A stretch of DNA of 64,000 nucleotides from Nitrospirota bacterium (GCA_021792185.1 JAJYVD010000008.1:1-64000), one strand, 5' to 3'. Positions 1 through 10,476 are shown, counted from the first letter of the stretch. Translations and numbers: made by a program. Notes: generated from the letters alone by a model not told the origin.

Positions 1-10
1 TCTCTCAGAG

Positions 11-63
11 CCGTCGGCGTCCACCACTTCTGACTTCTTAACCGCCCTCTCTTACGCCGACGG
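11..63. repeat. Inverted repeat at window edge
   Basis: The 10-bp arms ccgtcggcgt (11-20) and acgccgacgg (54-63) are perfect reverse complements, separated by 33 bp. They could be the terminator-proximal hairpin of a gene lying before the window, or half of a dispersed repeat. No T-run follows directly, so a terminator role is only a guess. No convincing gene was seen in 1-257. Confidence 0.35.
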
Positions 64-114
64 AATCCTATCACATTCTGTTTTCATAAATCCGTCTCTT
101 TTTTCATGAAACTT

Positions 115-143
115 TTGACATTACCATTTAAGATTTAAAGAAT
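115..143 (+). promoter_or_regulatory. Candidate sigma-70 promoter for hicBA
   Basis: A perfect TTGACA (115-120) is followed after 17 bp by AAGAAT (138-143), a weak -10. It lies about 115 bp upstream of the hicB start and just upstream of an AT-rich stretch with a palindrome. The -35 is good and the -10 is poor, so this is tentative. Confidence 0.35.
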
Positions 144-199
144 TATCACCATTTTCGGTTACAGGATTATTAAAGTCGGATTAAAATCAGGTTAAAATA

Positions 200-213
200 T
201 ATCCATTTGGATA
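200..213 (+). promoter_or_regulatory. Candidate HicB operator palindrome
   Basis: TATCC-ATTT-GGATA is a perfect 5-bp-arm palindrome 45 bp upstream of hicB, between the candidate promoter and a strong Shine-Dalgarno sequence (gaggaggtg, about 244-252). Antitoxin-led operons are usually self-repressed at such palindromes. The operator role is inferred from position only. Confidence 0.35.
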
Positions 214-257
214 AAAAGGTGGTAGAATAAAACAAATGTCAAAGAGGAGGTGCAGCA

Positions 258-491
258 ATGGATTCAAAACTCTCTTTCAGGATTGTTTTAAGACCTGAAC
301 CGGAAGGTGGATATACTGTTTTAGTGCCGTCTTTGCCGGGATGTATAACTTATGGCGATACTGTAGAAGACGCTGTCAAAATGGCTGAGGATGCAATTGC
401 GGCATATTTAGAAAGCATGAAAAAACATGGTGAGGAAATCGTGGATGATTCCAGAACATTGGAAAGTGTATTAAATGTAGACTATGCCTAA
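258..491 (+). CDS. hicB: HicB-family antitoxin
   Basis: A 77-residue protein of the HicB/UPF0150 fold. The N-terminal strand-helix segment contains the family's 'GGYTVLVPSLPGC' and 'GDTVEDAVKMAEDAI' blocks at residues 17-45. It is expected to bind and neutralise the HicA nuclease encoded next, with which it overlaps by 8 bp. No separate C-terminal HTH or ribbon-helix-helix domain is visible in so short a protein. The order antitoxin-then-toxin is the reverse of the classical hicAB arrangement but is common for this short HicB type. The start is supported by the strong gaggaggtg ribosome site. Confidence 0.9.
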   Translation: MDSKLSFRIVLRPEPEGGYTVLVPSLPGCITYGDTVEDAVKMAEDAIAAYLESMKKHGEEIVDDSRTLESVLNVDYA

Positions 492-699
492 ACTGCCTGC
501 ACTAACACCAGATAATCTCATCAGAATACTGCTGCAGAATGGCTTTGAGTTTGACCACCAGAGAGGCAGCCATAGAGTCTATTACAATTGTCAAACAAAA
601 AGACGCGTTACTGTCCCTTATCATAAAAGAGACCTGCCTAAAGGGACGTTATTATCAATTCTTAAACAAGCAGGCCTGAGAGATTTATTCCAAGGTTAA
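484..699 (+). CDS. hicA: HicA-family mRNA interferase toxin
   Basis: A 71-residue HicA/YcfA-like toxin, a small double-stranded-RNA-binding-fold ribonuclease. The diagnostic 'QRGSHRVYY' segment (about residues 27-35) holds the catalytic His, followed by 'VTVPYHKRDLPKGTLLSILKQAGL'-type sequence typical of the family. The start ATG lies inside the last codons of hicB, so translation is probably coupled. Its stop codon overlaps the stop of the convergent GH1 gene (696-698), leaving no room for a terminator between them. It appears intact. Confidence 0.9.
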   Translation: MPKLPALTPDNLIRILLQNGFEFDHQRGSHRVYYNCQTKRRVTVPYHKRDLPKGTLLSILKQAGLRDLFQG

Positions 700-1964
700 A
701 AACTTCTGCTTCTTATGAGGTATGAATAATACGCCGCTGCATTGGTGGGCTTGCGTTTCAGGGTATCGAAATCGACTTTGTAAAGCCCGAACCTTGCGTC
801 GAGTCCCTGAAGCCATTCGTAATTGTCGATAAGCGACCAGTAGAAATATCCCCTGACATCGAGACCATCCTTGATGCACTTTTCAAGCACATCCACATGC
901 CTTTTCATGTATTTTATTTTTTTCTGGCAGTCATGCGTGGCGATGCCGTTCTCTGTTATTATCATAGGAACGTTTAGCTTTGATGCGTATCGCAGCACCT
1001 TTTCAAGACCGCGGGGATGCACCTCCCATCCCATATCCGTAAGTCCGTAGCCGTCAATATCCCTGTGTCTCATTTCAATCCCCATCTTTTTAAAAGGATT
1101 GAATCTCATATGTATTCTCGTGTAATAATTTACGCCGAAGAAATCCAGCTTGCCCTTTATGGGAACAGGAATTTCCACTGCTTTCTTAAATGGAAATTTT
1201 ACACTGAGAGTGCCGGTGATAAATGCATCGAGAAGGGAGTGATTATAAAAGTACTTTGCAATCTTGGAGAGCAGCCTGTCCATCGGGTTCCATCTTTTCC
1301 ACGGCGCAAGGGCGGCCATATTATGGGCAATGCTTACCATGGCATCGGGTATTTTCGAGTGAATAATGTCATATGCCTTCCCATGGCAGGCCAGAATATT
1401 TTTTAATGCCTTCACACCTAGCGGGACATTCCTGATCCCCGGCGGCGTACACCCTTCAAAATAACCGGCGAGAATAAGCACATAGGGTTCGTTAAAGGTT
1501 ATCCAGTACCGTACTCCCTTTAACCTTGAGACTATCTTTTCTGCGAAGATCAGAAACTTCTCAATGGATGCATCCTCATGCCACGGATATTTCTTTATGA
1601 ACCAGAGCGGATGGGTGAAGTGATGAATTGTGACCATCGGTTCAATATTGTTTTCAATAAGAATATTTATGACCTCCTGATAATGCGCGACAGCCTCATC
1701 ATCCCAGACATTTTCCATGGGCTGTATCCTGCTCCATTCAACAGAAAACCTGTAGGCATTAACTCCAAGCTCTTTAAGCAAATGCAAATCTTCCCTGTAG
1801 AGTGTATAGTGATTGGTGACATTGGGTCTCTCGCTCAAAATCAAATCCCATGAGGTCCAGTCCGCATATGGCGAGCCCTCAAGCTGGAATGCCGACGTAG
1901 CAACTCCCCATAGGAATTCCCCCTTCTGCAACCTCTCAGAGCCTGCTTCTGTTGTTTCCCGCAT
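696..1964 (-). CDS. Glycoside hydrolase family 1 (beta-glucosidase-like)
   Basis: A 422-residue cytosolic GH1 enzyme expected to hydrolyse beta-glucosides or beta-galactosides by a retaining mechanism. Visible GH1 signatures are the 'QLEG' sugar-binding motif near the N-terminus, 'TFNEP' with the acid/base Glu, 'ITENG' with the nucleophile Glu, and 'YWSLIDNYEW' near the C-terminus. There is no signal peptide. The start has a good aggagg ribosome site. It lies 24 bp downstream of a histidine kinase gene on the same strand, so it may be co-transcribed with the chemotaxis cluster, although no functional link is evident. The substrate cannot be told from sequence. Confidence 0.92.
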   Translation of the reverse strand: MRETTEAGSERLQKGEFLWGVATSAFQLEGSPYADWTSWDLILSERPNVTNHYTLYREDLHLLKELGVNAYRFSVEWSRIQPMENVWDDEAVAHYQEVINILIENNIEPMVTIHHFTHPLWFIKKYPWHEDASIEKFLIFAEKIVSRLKGVRYWITFNEPYVLILAGYFEGCTPPGIRNVPLGVKALKNILACHGKAYDIIHSKIPDAMVSIAHNMAALAPWKRWNPMDRLLSKIAKYFYNHSLLDAFITGTLSVKFPFKKAVEIPVPIKGKLDFFGVNYYTRIHMRFNPFKKMGIEMRHRDIDGYGLTDMGWEVHPRGLEKVLRYASKLNVPMIITENGIATHDCQKKIKYMKRHVDVLEKCIKDGLDVRGYFYWSLIDNYEWLQGLDARFGLYKVDFDTLKRKPTNAAAYYSYLIRSRSF

Positions 1965-1988
1965 GCATTAACCTCCTACAGCTCGCTT

Positions 1989-3116
1989 TCAACAGTTAAC
2001 CTTATTTTTGTCTGTCTCGACATGGCTGGAATTATTATTAGTTTTGTTCTCCTCTATTGTCTTCTCTGTCACTGCAGGGAAATAGATATCGAAAGTTGTC
2101 CCCATGTCTATTTTAGTGTCAACTTTAATATAACCTCCGCTTTGTTGAACGATTCCGTGAACTGTAGAAAGTCCGATGCCTGAACCGCTCTCCTTTGTTG
2201 TGAAAAACGGCTCAAAGATGTGAGCCTTTACATCTTTTGACATGCCTATTCCTGTATCCCTGAAAGAGAGAACTACATAGTGACAGGGCATCATATCAAA
2301 ACTTTCAGCAAGTATGCTCTCTGCATGTTCTGATGTCTCTATAATAAGAGTGCCGCCCTTTGGCATGGCATCCCTCGCATTGACAACCATGTTGATAATC
2401 ACCTGCTCGATCAGACATGGGTCAGCCTTTATATTTTTAAGGCCGCTCGAAAGTTTTACGATAAGCTCCATATCCTTTCCGGCAAGCTGCTTAAGTATTG
2501 GCTCCATCTCGATGATAATATTATGGAGATTGATAATCTTTGGTTCCATCGGTTGCTTTCGGCTGAATATAAGCAACTGTTTGGCGATATTTGAAGCCCT
2601 GCAGGCTGTATCAAGTATTTTGTCGAGGTTTTTATAGGCAGGGTGTTCTACACCTATATCCTGCATTGCCAGTTCGGAAAAACCCATTATAGCGCCCAGG
2701 TAATTATTAAAGTCATGCGCTATCCGCCCTGCCAATCTGCCTATTGCCTCCATCTTTTGCGCCTGATAGAACTGTTTTTCGATCTTTTTCCTTTCATCTA
2801 TCTCGAGCATCATTATAGAGGCCGTTTCTTTTATTTTATGGTACAGTTCTTGTTGAATGAGTCTGTGGTTTTTCAGAAATAATACAGGGATATTTTTTAA
2901 TCTGTCGTCATTTTTTATTCTGAGGTAGAATTCATAATTTTCATCAGGCGAGCTGATATTATCATTGCAGACAACGCAGATAATAAGGTCGGGGTTATCT
3001 CTGTCTGCTGCTGTCAGCACGTCTGTCCAGTCTTTAACAATCTCAACGGCACATCCTCGAGAGATAAAAATATCTTCCGACAAATTGCCGCTTCCGAGTA
3101 TAACTATCTTTTTCAT
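1989..3116 (-). CDS. Sensor histidine kinase with degenerate receiver-like N-terminus
   Basis: A 375-residue soluble NtrB-type kinase. Residues 1-85 resemble a receiver fold ([10 protein letters not shown] start, 'PDLIICVV') but lack the acidic pair and phospho-Asp, so this looks like a pseudo-receiver. A helix leads to the H-box 'AHDFNN' with His134, then a HATPase_c domain with N-box 'NARDAMPKGG', 'DTGIGM' and 'GSGIGLSTVHGIV'. The C-terminus is a polar tail. It overlaps the upstream cheD by 4 bp, so it belongs to the che operon. No DNA-binding partner lies next to it; its phosphoryl acceptor is unknown. Confidence 0.85.
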   Translation of the reverse strand: MKKIVILGSGNLSEDIFISRGCAVEIVKDWTDVLTAADRDNPDLIICVVCNDNISSPDENYEFYLRIKNDDRLKNIPVLFLKNHRLIQQELYHKIKETASIMMLEIDERKKIEKQFYQAQKMEAIGRLAGRIAHDFNNYLGAIMGFSELAMQDIGVEHPAYKNLDKILDTACRASNIAKQLLIFSRKQPMEPKIINLHNIIIEMEPILKQLAGKDMELIVKLSSGLKNIKADPCLIEQVIINMVVNARDAMPKGGTLIIETSEHAESILAESFDMMPCHYVVLSFRDTGIGMSKDVKAHIFEPFFTTKESGSGIGLSTVHGIVQQSGGYIKVDTKIDMGTTFDIYFPAVTEKTIEENKTNNNSSHVETDKNKVNC

Positions 3117-3664
3117 AATAAACCTCCATGGTCAGATCCATTTAGAAGTTTCGCCTTGATTTTTTTTACAAACACATCTCCGGTGTCCGTATGAAACATT
3201 ATCTCCCGTCCCACGTTTCCACCCACATCCGACCTTATTATCGGTATTCCCTTGTCTTTTAATATCTTTTTTGCAATCTCGATGTTTTTGTTGCCTATTT
3301 CCAAAGAACCGTTTGACTGCTCTACTCCCAAAAGTCTTCGACCTTTTGGGGACCCCTGCTGAAACACTCCGGCTCCGCCGAATACCTTTGCCATCAGGTT
3401 TCTTTTACTCCCTTTTTTGAACATTCTTTCGATCAATTCTCCTATGGCGATGTCTCCATATTTAAACGACGGCGATCCGTCACCGTTCCATGAGGGAAGC
3501 ATATAGTGATTGATTCCTCCTGTCTTTGTAACAGGATCCCACAGACATACGGATACGCATGAGCCTAAAACCGTCGTAACGATATGAGGCGCTTCTTCAA
3601 CTAAAAGAGAACCCGCATAAAGATAATGTTCTTTCCTTTCTGGTTGCTCTTTTAATGTAAACAT
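3113..3664 (-). CDS. cheD: Chemoreceptor glutamine deamidase CheD
   Basis: A 183-residue CheD. The catalytic Cys36 lies in '[12 protein letters not shown]' and His53 in 'GGINHYMLP', the conserved deamidase dyad. It deamidates specific Gln residues of MCPs and in many bacteria interacts with CheC or CheY-P; no cheC is seen in this window. It overlaps the cheB end by 13 bp and the following kinase start by 4 bp, pointing to translational coupling cheR-cheB-cheD-kinase. Confidence 0.93.
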   Translation of the reverse strand: MFTLKEQPERKEHYLYAGSLLVEEAPHIVTTVLGSCVSVCLWDPVTKTGGINHYMLPSWNGDGSPSFKYGDIAIGELIERMFKKGSKRNLMAKVFGGAGVFQQGSPKGRRLLGVEQSNGSLEIGNKNIEIAKKILKDKGIPIIRSDVGGNVGREIMFHTDTGDVFVKKIKAKLLNGSDHGGLL

Positions 3665-4716
3665 ACCTTTATCGCTTCCCCGGCAATCCTTTCTAATGGG
3701 ACGACAACATCGACCGCATTTTTTTTAATTGCCTCTTTCGGCATTCCGAATACCACGCATGAGTCTTCATCCTGTGCGATATTGAACGCCCCTGCCTGTT
3801 TCATTTCGCTCATCCCCCTCGCTCCATCGTCTCCCATGCCGGTCATTATCACGCCTACTGCATTTTTACCTGCATGTTGAGCTGCAGAGCGGAAAAGCAC
3901 ATCAACGGACGGCCTGTGTCTGCTCACAAGAGGGCCGTCTTTTATCTCCACATAATATCTTGCGCCGCTCCTTTTCAAGAGCATATGTCTGTTGCCCGGC
4001 GCAATAAGCGCACGTCCTCTTATCACTGTATCATTGTCCTGGGCCTCTTTCACATCTATCCTGCAAAGGCCGTCGAGGCGCTTTGCAAAGGCGGAGGTAA
4101 AGCCTTCAGGCATGTGCTGCACAATAACAATACCAGGACAGTCCACAGGCATGGACTCAAGGACGACCCTTAATGCCTCGGTTCCACCTGTGGATGAGCC
4201 TATTGCCAACACCTTTTCTGTGGTCTGTATCATTGCCTTTGATGAAGGCTTTGGCAGCATAGCATCTGCAGAGAGCTTTGGCTCTGCCTTCACATGCTTT
4301 GCCATGCGGTCCAATCTGGCGGACGCTGCTGCCTTCACAGCATCGCATATGAGCGTCTTTGATTCCTCGATGAATTGTTTTGTGCCCATTCGGGGTTTCC
4401 GGATAACATCGACAGCTCCGTATTCCAGAGCCTTAAGGGCAGTTTCAGAACCTTTCTCTGCAAGGCTCGAGACTATAACCACAGGCATGGGATGTTGGGT
4501 CATAATTTTTTGCAGAAATGTAAGTCCATCCATCTTCGGCATCTCTATGTCGAGGGTTATGACATCAGGCGCCTCTTTTTTCATCTTCTCTGCAGCCTGA
4601 AAGGGGTCAGCCGCTGCTCCCATAACCTCTATCTGCGGATCTGAAGAAAGGATGCTGCTTAAGGTCTGTCTGACCACTGCGGAGTCGTCAACTATAAGAA
4701 CCTTTATGCCTTTCAT
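3652..4716 (-). CDS. cheB: Chemotaxis methylesterase CheB (copy 1)
   Basis: A 354-residue CheB: a receiver domain ('[12 protein letters not shown]', phospho-Asp in '[11 protein letters not shown]') followed by the C-terminal methylesterase with Ser in '[11 protein letters not shown]', His in 'VQHMPEGFT' and Asp in '[10 protein letters not shown]'. The ATG at 4716 is chosen because it directly follows the cheR stop and begins the receiver domain; an upstream in-frame start at 4818 would add 34 residues deep inside cheR. A second, separate cheB lies at 52.6 kb. Confidence 0.93.
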   Translation of the reverse strand: MKGIKVLIVDDSAVVRQTLSSILSSDPQIEVMGAAADPFQAAEKMKKEAPDVITLDIEMPKMDGLTFLQKIMTQHPMPVVIVSSLAEKGSETALKALEYGAVDVIRKPRMGTKQFIEESKTLICDAVKAAASARLDRMAKHVKAEPKLSADAMLPKPSSKAMIQTTEKVLAIGSSTGGTEALRVVLESMPVDCPGIVIVQHMPEGFTSAFAKRLDGLCRIDVKEAQDNDTVIRGRALIAPGNRHMLLKRSGARYYVEIKDGPLVSRHRPSVDVLFRSAAQHAGKNAVGVIMTGMGDDGARGMSEMKQAGAFNIAQDEDSCVVFGMPKEAIKKNAVDVVVPLERIAGEAIKVCLH

Positions 4717-4717
4717 T

Positions 4718-5584
4718 TTATAATCTCCTGTAAACAGCAGGCGCAACCTGCTGAAGCGGAACATCCATTCCGTAAAGGCTCTCTGAATGCCCGATGAAAA
4801 GATACCCATCCCGTGCAAGATGACGGCAAAACTTCTTTACCACAGCTTCTTGCGTATCCCTTTCAAAGTAAATAAGCACATTTCTGCAAAAGATTATGTC
4901 TATCGGCTCTCGAAAACCGAAGTCTCCTTCCATGAAATTAAGCCTGCGAAATCTGACAAGAGACCTTATCTCGGGAGCGATCTTAACGAGCCCTTCATTT
5001 CTGTCGATGCCTTTTAAAAGATACTTCTTCCTCAATTCAATAGGTACAGGCTCTATTCTTTCTTCCCTGTAAACGCCATTCTCTGCTACAGCAAGCATCT
5101 CTGTGGAGATGTCAGTGGCGAGTATGAGAAAGCTGAAATCAGGATGATTGTCACCGAATGCCTTTATTGCCATTGCTATTGTGTAAGGCTCCTCCCCCGA
5201 AGAGCATCCGGCAGACCAGATTATAATCCTGCCGCATCTCGATTTCATTAGCTCCGGGAGGGCTGTATGCATCAGATAATCGAAGTGCTGCGCCTCTCTG
5301 AAGAATTCGGTCTTGTTTGTGGTCACGGCATTGAGCATGTACACGAGCTCCCTGTCCCTGCCTTCCGGACTGAAAATATATTCGCAGTATTTTTCAAAGG
5401 ACTTTATCCCCAGGCGATGAAGCCTCCTTTGCAGCCTTGTCTGAAGAATGACCTTTTTCGACGGAGGCAACTTTATTCCGAGTGTCGATTGAATAAAATC
5501 GCTCAATCGCCTGAAGTCCTTCTCTGTCATTGCTGCCGAATGGCCTATCTCTTCAAATATAGTCGGCATGGATAAACGGTTCAT
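4718..5584 (-). CDS. cheR: Chemotaxis methyltransferase CheR
   Basis: A 288-residue SAM-dependent MCP glutamate methyltransferase. The N-terminal all-alpha CheR_N domain (about residues 19-75) is followed by the Rossmann-like domain with '[16 protein letters not shown]' (SAM-binding), 'ILATDIS' and '[11 protein letters not shown]'. The exact start is uncertain: the longest form begins at 5584, inside the last 30 bases of the upstream MCP gene, and other in-frame ATGs are at 5569 and 5530; none has a strong ribosome site. There is no C-terminal TPR extension. Confidence 0.92.
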   Translation of the reverse strand: MNRLSMPTIFEEIGHSAAMTEKDFRRLSDFIQSTLGIKLPPSKKVILQTRLQRRLHRLGIKSFEKYCEYIFSPEGRDRELVYMLNAVTTNKTEFFREAQHFDYLMHTALPELMKSRCGRIIIWSAGCSSGEEPYTIAMAIKAFGDNHPDFSFLILATDISTEMLAVAENGVYREERIEPVPIELRKKYLLKGIDRNEGLVKIAPEIRSLVRFRRLNFMEGDFGFREPIDIIFCRNVLIYFERDTQEAVVKKFCRHLARDGYLFIGHSESLYGMDVPLQQVAPAVYRRL

Positions 5585-8012
5585 GAGCTGTATGCACTGC
5601 CTTTGCCCTGTGTGCCCCCTTAATGGCGATGGTCTCTCTGACCTCTGTTTGATTCATTCCTGCTCCATCCATCTTAAAGAAGGCTATTGCATTCTGCATC
5701 TGCTCTGCCATTTTCGCCAGTTCCTCTGATGTTGACGCTATCTCCTCCGATGCAGAGGCATTCTGCTGTGTCACATTGTTTAGCTGCTGTATCGCCTGAT
5801 TTATCTGGTTTACCCCTGTCTTCTGCTCCCTGCTCCCTGCTGCTATCTCCTGAACGAGTTCCGCTGTCCTCTGAATGTCAGGGACTAATTTCTTGAGCAT
5901 CTCACCTGCCTGTTCAGATATCCTGAGGCTGTTTGTTGAAAGCTGGGTTATCTCCCCTGCCGCTATCTGGCTCCTTTCAGCAAGCTTTCTTACCTCGGAG
6001 GCTACTACTGCAAAGCCCTTGCCGTGTTCTCCTGCCCTTGCAGCCTCTATTGCTGCATTCAATGCAAGCAGGTTTGTCTGTCTTGCTATCTCCTCTATGA
6101 TGGATATCTTCGTGGCAATATCCTTCATTGCCTCTACAGCGTCTGATACTGCCTTGCCTGATTCCCTTGCATCATCTGCTGACTTGAGGGCTATCTTTTC
6201 TGTCTGCTGTGCATTGTCCGCATTCTGCTCTATGGTGGAGGTCATCTGCTCCATAGATGACGATGTTTCTTCAATGGATGCCGCTTGTTCTGCTGCGCCC
6301 TGTGAGAGCTGCTGTGTGGTGGCGCTCAACTGCTCGCTGCCTGAGGCTACATTGGATGATGCGCCTGCAACATTGGAAACGACTTCGGTTAATTTCATTG
6401 CCATTCTTTCCATACCACCATATACACCTTCATTCTTGTTGGCATTTTTGCCAGTTGTCCCAAATTTTATGGTTAAATCGCCGCCGGCAATACACCCGGC
6501 GATACGGGCAATCTCTGCTGGTTCGCCTCCCAGTTGTTTTTTAATTGACCGGTAAATCCATGTGCCGATAACTATTCCGGATACTATTGCTCCAATCCCT
6601 ATGCCTGTAACTACCATTGTGCTCAGGCGAACCGTCCTGTTTACAGTGACAATGGCCTGTTCCTGTTCGCCCTGTGCGGTTATAACGGTCTTTTTGCCCC
6701 TTTCGGCCTGCTTCAAAACTATCTCCCTTAATCTTTCGGTGGCCTGCAGCGCCTTTTCCTTCATGGTAAGCTGATGTCTTATCTTTGCAATTATGCCGTC
6801 CCTTGCAAGCAGCAATCCTTTAATGGAATGCAATGCCCCTTTAACGTCATCGAGTGTCTTACCCTCCTCCCCGGCCCTTAATCTTGTAAGCGCCGTCTTA
6901 ATGGGTTTAATTGCATTATCTATTTTTTCAAAGGTCTTTTTGATCACGGACTCTATAAGGTCAACTTCCTTTGTGCTCGATATACCGGCGAAAAGCTGTG
7001 TCATCAAGCCCTCTACATTAGAACTTAGTACAGCGAGCTTCGAATTTCTCAAGAGGGCGTTATTAGCTGTGTTTACATCTTCCACCAGACTTCTCTGTTT
7101 TGCTGCAGCAGCCGCAGATTTCTCATTGACAGATGCTATCTCCTGCTCTGTGTTCAGTAAAATAACTAAGAGTTTCTCTGTTATTCCCTTCAATATCTCT
7201 TCGAATTTTGTTTTATCAGCGCCGGTCTTTTCGAGTATTTCCATCTGGCGCTCTACAAGATTACTTATCCTTTCAGCGATGAGCTTTATATCATCATGAA
7301 GATGCTTGGATTCTTTCACATGCTCATTCTGCAATGCCTTATTTATTGCTGAATTGGCCTTGCCGCGGGCTATGATAAGGGATTTCTTGTCGGGCGCTCG
7401 TTGGATCTCAAAAATAGAGACCTGTAAATCCTTTAATACCACTTTTAGATTCTCGATGTTTCTCATTTTCGATGTAATCACCTTTGCATCTTCCATCGAT
7501 GCATTAAAGGCTGCAGAACTGCTAAACTGGAGAGACATCATTTTTGTATCCATATCATCCAGTTTCACAAAGGCATCCTTTAGCTTCTGTGTAATGGTTT
7601 TGTTTGCTGTAACTGCATCTTCTTCGGCCTTTAATCTGCCTTCTGTTATTTCAAAAAGCTCCTTTGATATTTTGTTCAATTCATCATAGGTTTCCATTTT
7701 GGCGCTGCCGGAGAGGGATTGCAGCGCATCCTGTATTTTTTTAACCTCCGACAGTGACTTTTCAGAATCAGCGCGATTGGCTCTGTATTCTTCCATATTT
7801 CTTGAAGCGCTCACCTCGATTAGGTCGGCGGTGGCGCCCTGTATTGCCCTCTGAAATTCGAGCGTCCTTACCTGAAAAGGGGTGCTTCGTTCAGTGAGAT
7901 GGAAGAGTTTGGACTTAACAGAGCCCATCCCCGTGATGCTTGTGGCAACAACTGCGCCGGCTATCAGGACAATTACAACAACATTCAATGTAAGCTTTGT
8001 CTTTACTGTCAT
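5553..8012 (-). CDS. Methyl-accepting chemotaxis protein with long coiled-coil sensor (MCP1)
   Basis: An 819-residue transmembrane receptor. TM1 is about residues 8-28 and TM2 about 466-488, leaving an unusually long (about 435-residue) periplasmic segment that is strongly helical, with regular Lys/Glu and hydrophobic spacing. It resembles stacked helical bundles rather than Cache or 4HB. A HAMP-like region (about 489-545) leads to the MA signalling domain with the invariant hairpin tip '[20 protein letters not shown]'. Residues about 544-804 are identical to MCP2 downstream of cheW. No C-terminal CheR-binding pentapeptide is seen. The ligand is unknown. Confidence 0.9.
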   Translation of the reverse strand: MTVKTKLTLNVVVIVLIAGAVVATSITGMGSVKSKLFHLTERSTPFQVRTLEFQRAIQGATADLIEVSASRNMEEYRANRADSEKSLSEVKKIQDALQSLSGSAKMETYDELNKISKELFEITEGRLKAEEDAVTANKTITQKLKDAFVKLDDMDTKMMSLQFSSSAAFNASMEDAKVITSKMRNIENLKVVLKDLQVSIFEIQRAPDKKSLIIARGKANSAINKALQNEHVKESKHLHDDIKLIAERISNLVERQMEILEKTGADKTKFEEILKGITEKLLVILLNTEQEIASVNEKSAAAAAKQRSLVEDVNTANNALLRNSKLAVLSSNVEGLMTQLFAGISSTKEVDLIESVIKKTFEKIDNAIKPIKTALTRLRAGEEGKTLDDVKGALHSIKGLLLARDGIIAKIRHQLTMKEKALQATERLREIVLKQAERGKKTVITAQGEQEQAIVTVNRTVRLSTMVVTGIGIGAIVSGIVIGTWIYRSIKKQLGGEPAEIARIAGCIAGGDLTIKFGTTGKNANKNEGVYGGMERMAMKLTEVVSNVAGASSNVASGSEQLSATTQQLSQGAAEQAASIEETSSSMEQMTSTIEQNADNAQQTEKIALKSADDARESGKAVSDAVEAMKDIATKISIIEEIARQTNLLALNAAIEAARAGEHGKGFAVVASEVRKLAERSQIAAGEITQLSTNSLRISEQAGEMLKKLVPDIQRTAELVQEIAAGSREQKTGVNQINQAIQQLNNVTQQNASASEEIASTSEELAKMAEQMQNAIAFFKMDGAGMNQTEVRETIAIKGAHRAKAVHTAHEPFIHADYI
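5600..6383 (-). repeat. 784-bp direct repeat, copy 1 (MCP signalling domain)
   Basis: This stretch of MCP1 matches 8656-9439 of MCP2 at a constant offset of 3056 bp, with no gap and no mismatch found by eye. It covers the whole MA domain and the start of the tail. Identity stops abruptly at both ends: the HAMP side and C-terminal tail differ. This is expected for recent gene conversion or for a recent duplication followed by sensor replacement. Confidence 0.9.
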
Positions 8013-8515
8013 AGTTCCCCAGATAGCCTCTGTCCTGCTGCCTTCTCCACAATGGCAAGTTCTTCCTCTGAAAATACACTGTCTATGTCGAGGATGATTA
8101 CGAACCGGTCATTCCTTTTGCCCATGCCTTTAATAAATTCTGTTTTCAATGTTGCGCCTATCTTCGGCGCAGGCTCTATATTTTCAGGGTCGAGATCCAC
8201 AACCTCCTGCACAGAATCGGATAGCGCTCCTATCACTGTCTTTTCGCCTTCTACATTTACCTCTGTTATTATGATGCAGGTGTTAACCGTCTTTTCTGTT
8301 TTCGGCATGTCGAATTTCAGTTTCAAATCCACCACAGGCACCACATTGCCCCTGAGGTTTATCACGCCCCTCATAAAGTCAGGCGTCCTCGGCACCTTTG
8401 TTACCGTGGTAAAGTCCAGGACCTCCCTCACCTGCGATATGTCTACTGCAAACACCTCATCATCGAGTTTAAAGGTAAGGTACTGTGTTGTCTCTATTAT
8501 GTTTGCCACTGTCAT
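8009..8515 (-). CDS. cheW: Chemotaxis coupling protein CheW
   Basis: A 168-residue CheW domain protein linking MCPs to CheA. Conserved blocks include '[22 protein letters not shown]', '[19 protein letters not shown]' and a C-terminal region typical of the double beta-barrel. It lies between the two MCP genes, overlapping MCP1 by 4 bp and 15 bp from MCP2, so the trio is probably one transcript. The start has the purine-rich ribosome site ggaggagga. Confidence 0.94.
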   Translation of the reverse strand: MTVANIIETTQYLTFKLDDEVFAVDISQVREVLDFTTVTKVPRTPDFMRGVINLRGNVVPVVDLKLKFDMPKTEKTVNTCIIITEVNVEGEKTVIGALSDSVQEVVDLDPENIEPAPKIGATLKTEFIKGMGKRNDRFVIILDIDSVFSEEELAIVEKAAGQRLSGEL

Positions 8516-8530
8516 GTCTTCCTCCTCCTT

Positions 8531-10225
8531 TTAGTATTTCTCAAAACCATCATCACTGTTGCCGTTTCCTATAGCAAGGGCCACACCTGCCGGCGCTGTC
8601 AGGGCCGGCTCTTTATGCGCCTCTGGCCTTCTGATTCCATGTGGTATATGAGCCACCTTTGCCCTGTGTGCCCCCTTAATGGCGATGGTCTCTCTGACCT
8701 CTGTTTGATTCATTCCTGCTCCATCCATCTTAAAGAAGGCTATTGCATTCTGCATCTGCTCTGCCATTTTCGCCAGTTCCTCTGATGTTGACGCTATCTC
8801 CTCCGATGCAGAGGCATTCTGCTGTGTCACATTGTTTAGCTGCTGTATCGCCTGATTTATCTGGTTTACCCCTGTCTTCTGCTCCCTGCTCCCTGCTGCT
8901 ATCTCCTGAACGAGTTCCGCTGTCCTCTGAATGTCAGGGACTAATTTCTTGAGCATCTCACCTGCCTGTTCAGATATCCTGAGGCTGTTTGTTGAAAGCT
9001 GGGTTATCTCCCCTGCCGCTATCTGGCTCCTTTCAGCAAGCTTTCTTACCTCGGAGGCTACTACTGCAAAGCCCTTGCCGTGTTCTCCTGCCCTTGCAGC
9101 CTCTATTGCTGCATTCAATGCAAGCAGGTTTGTCTGTCTTGCTATCTCCTCTATGATGGATATCTTCGTGGCAATATCCTTCATTGCCTCTACAGCGTCT
9201 GATACTGCCTTGCCTGATTCCCTTGCATCATCTGCTGACTTGAGGGCTATCTTTTCTGTCTGCTGTGCATTGTCCGCATTCTGCTCTATGGTGGAGGTCA
9301 TCTGCTCCATAGATGACGATGTTTCTTCAATGGATGCCGCTTGTTCTGCTGCGCCCTGTGAGAGCTGCTGTGTGGTGGCGCTCAACTGCTCGCTGCCTGA
9401 GGCTACATTGGATGATGCGCCTGCAACATTGGAAACGACATTTTTCAAGTTATCTACCATAGCCTTCATTGAGGCAAGCAATTGACCTGTCTCGTCCTTG
9501 CTCTTTGCCTCGATGTCAACGGTCAAATCACCCTTGGAGAGGCTGTTCATAACGCCGACACCTTCTCCGAGTGGTTTGGTTATGCTGGTTGCTATGAAGA
9601 ATGCCGTTCCTATAGCGAGGAGAATCGCTATGCCGCCGAGGGTAAACATGAAGGTGCGGGCCCTGTTATATGCCTCTACAGCCTGATTGTATCTCATCTC
9701 ACTGCGTTTTTCCTGCAATTTGATTAATCCATCTATCTCATTTATCCATTTTCTAAGTGAGGGCCTCGCCTCTTTATTCATAAAATCGAGGGTCTCGGCG
9801 CTCTTGTTATCGAGGGCTAACTCAATTACTTTGTTCTGTGACGAACTTGCAGCTTCCTGGGCAGCCTTGACCTTTGCAATTATTTCATGCCCCTCTCTGT
9901 CATCCTTAGGTGTAAGCTCCTCCACCTTTTTAAATAACCCGTCATACACTGCTCTGTTTTCTTCAATCTTTTTCTTATACTCCTGCTTTTTCCCGATGTC
10001 CGGTGTTAGCAACAAATTGCGAAGCTCTATGGCGCCCTCTTTCCCCACACCCTGCATATCACTGGCTGATTGTTGGCGGACACCATTAACTTTTACAATG
10101 CGTTGTAACTTGTCCTCGATGGTTACCATGTTGTTTATGGCTACAATAATTATGGCAACTATCAGAATCGCCACCAGTCCAAAGCCAAGCCCCAGCCTTA
10201 AACCTACCTTCATGTTCTTTAACAT
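8531..10225 (-). CDS. Methyl-accepting chemotaxis protein with 4HB-type sensor (MCP2)
   Basis: A 564-residue receptor. TM1 is about 11-31 and TM2 about 191-213, enclosing a roughly 160-residue helical sensor of 4HB_MCP length, followed by HAMP (about 214-266, 'ITKPLGEGV') and the MA domain. Residues about 263-523 are identical to MCP1. The tail is distinct and ends 'DDGFEKY', not the NWETF-type CheR tether. An aggagg site 7 bp upstream supports the start at 10225. It may be the first gene of the segment of the che operon downstream of the 10.2-10.9 kb gap. Confidence 0.92.
   Translation of the reverse strand: MLKNMKVGLRLGLGFGLVAILIVAIIIVAINNMVTIEDKLQRIVKVNGVRQQSASDMQGVGKEGAIELRNLLLTPDIGKKQEYKKKIEENRAVYDGLFKKVEELTPKDDREGHEIIAKVKAAQEAASSSQNKVIELALDNKSAETLDFMNKEARPSLRKWINEIDGLIKLQEKRSEMRYNQAVEAYNRARTFMFTLGGIAILLAIGTAFFIATSITKPLGEGVGVMNSLSKGDLTVDIEAKSKDETGQLLASMKAMVDNLKNVVSNVAGASSNVASGSEQLSATTQQLSQGAAEQAASIEETSSSMEQMTSTIEQNADNAQQTEKIALKSADDARESGKAVSDAVEAMKDIATKISIIEEIARQTNLLALNAAIEAARAGEHGKGFAVVASEVRKLAERSQIAAGEITQLSTNSLRISEQAGEMLKKLVPDIQRTAELVQEIAAGSREQKTGVNQINQAIQQLNNVTQQNASASEEIASTSEELAKMAEQMQNAIAFFKMDGAGMNQTEVRETIAIKGAHRAKVAHIPHGIRRPEAHKEPALTAPAGVALAIGNGNSDDGFEKY
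8656..9439 (-). repeat. 784-bp direct repeat, copy 2 (MCP signalling domain)
   Basis: Partner of 5600-6383; see that entry. Both copies are in the same orientation with cheW between them, so homologous recombination between them would delete cheW and fuse the two receptors. Confidence 0.9.
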
Positions 10226-10347
10226 CTCTGCCTCCTCTGAATGAAAAAATTTGCAATCCCTTGAAAATCAAGGCTTCACAGGCATATTAATTTTTTTGGG
10301 TCTTCGCGTAATTGAGTGTGTCAATTTCACTACTCTACTCACCTCTT

Positions 10348-10418
10348 TGTAGAACTCTTTCCTCTATTTCCCCTCCCTTGAGGGGAGGGAACTATTTTTA
10401 TCACTTCAAGGTTCTACA
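10348..10418. repeat. Nested palindromic repeat in che gap
   Basis: Outer arms tgtagaac (10348-10355) and gttctaca (10411-10418) enclose an inner hairpin ccctccc-ttgag-gggaggg (10371-10389). A related C-rich/G-rich fragment occurs near 10765-10800, and a similar one sits inside malQ near 22.3 kb. It looks like a dispersed hairpin element. The gap 10226-10867 holds no gene that I would accept. Confidence 0.55.
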
Positions 10419-10476
10419 CAAAACCCGGATGAGCTATTGACTCCTGTAATATTAATCTTCTATGCTTGCTTTGTCT

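Noticed and set aside
1-108. Open frame at the window start ending at 108
   Set aside because: Only about 35 codons, no start in view and no recognisable domain; it overlaps a palindrome.
3874-4600. Long plus-strand frames opposite cheB
   Set aside because: They are antisense shadows of a well-conserved gene, with no ribosome sites or recognisable domains.
5875-6555. Ser/Ala-rich plus-strand frame opposite MCP1 (and its twin at 8931)
   Set aside because: It is duplicated only because the MCP signalling domain is duplicated; composition is typical of antisense to a helical coiled coil.
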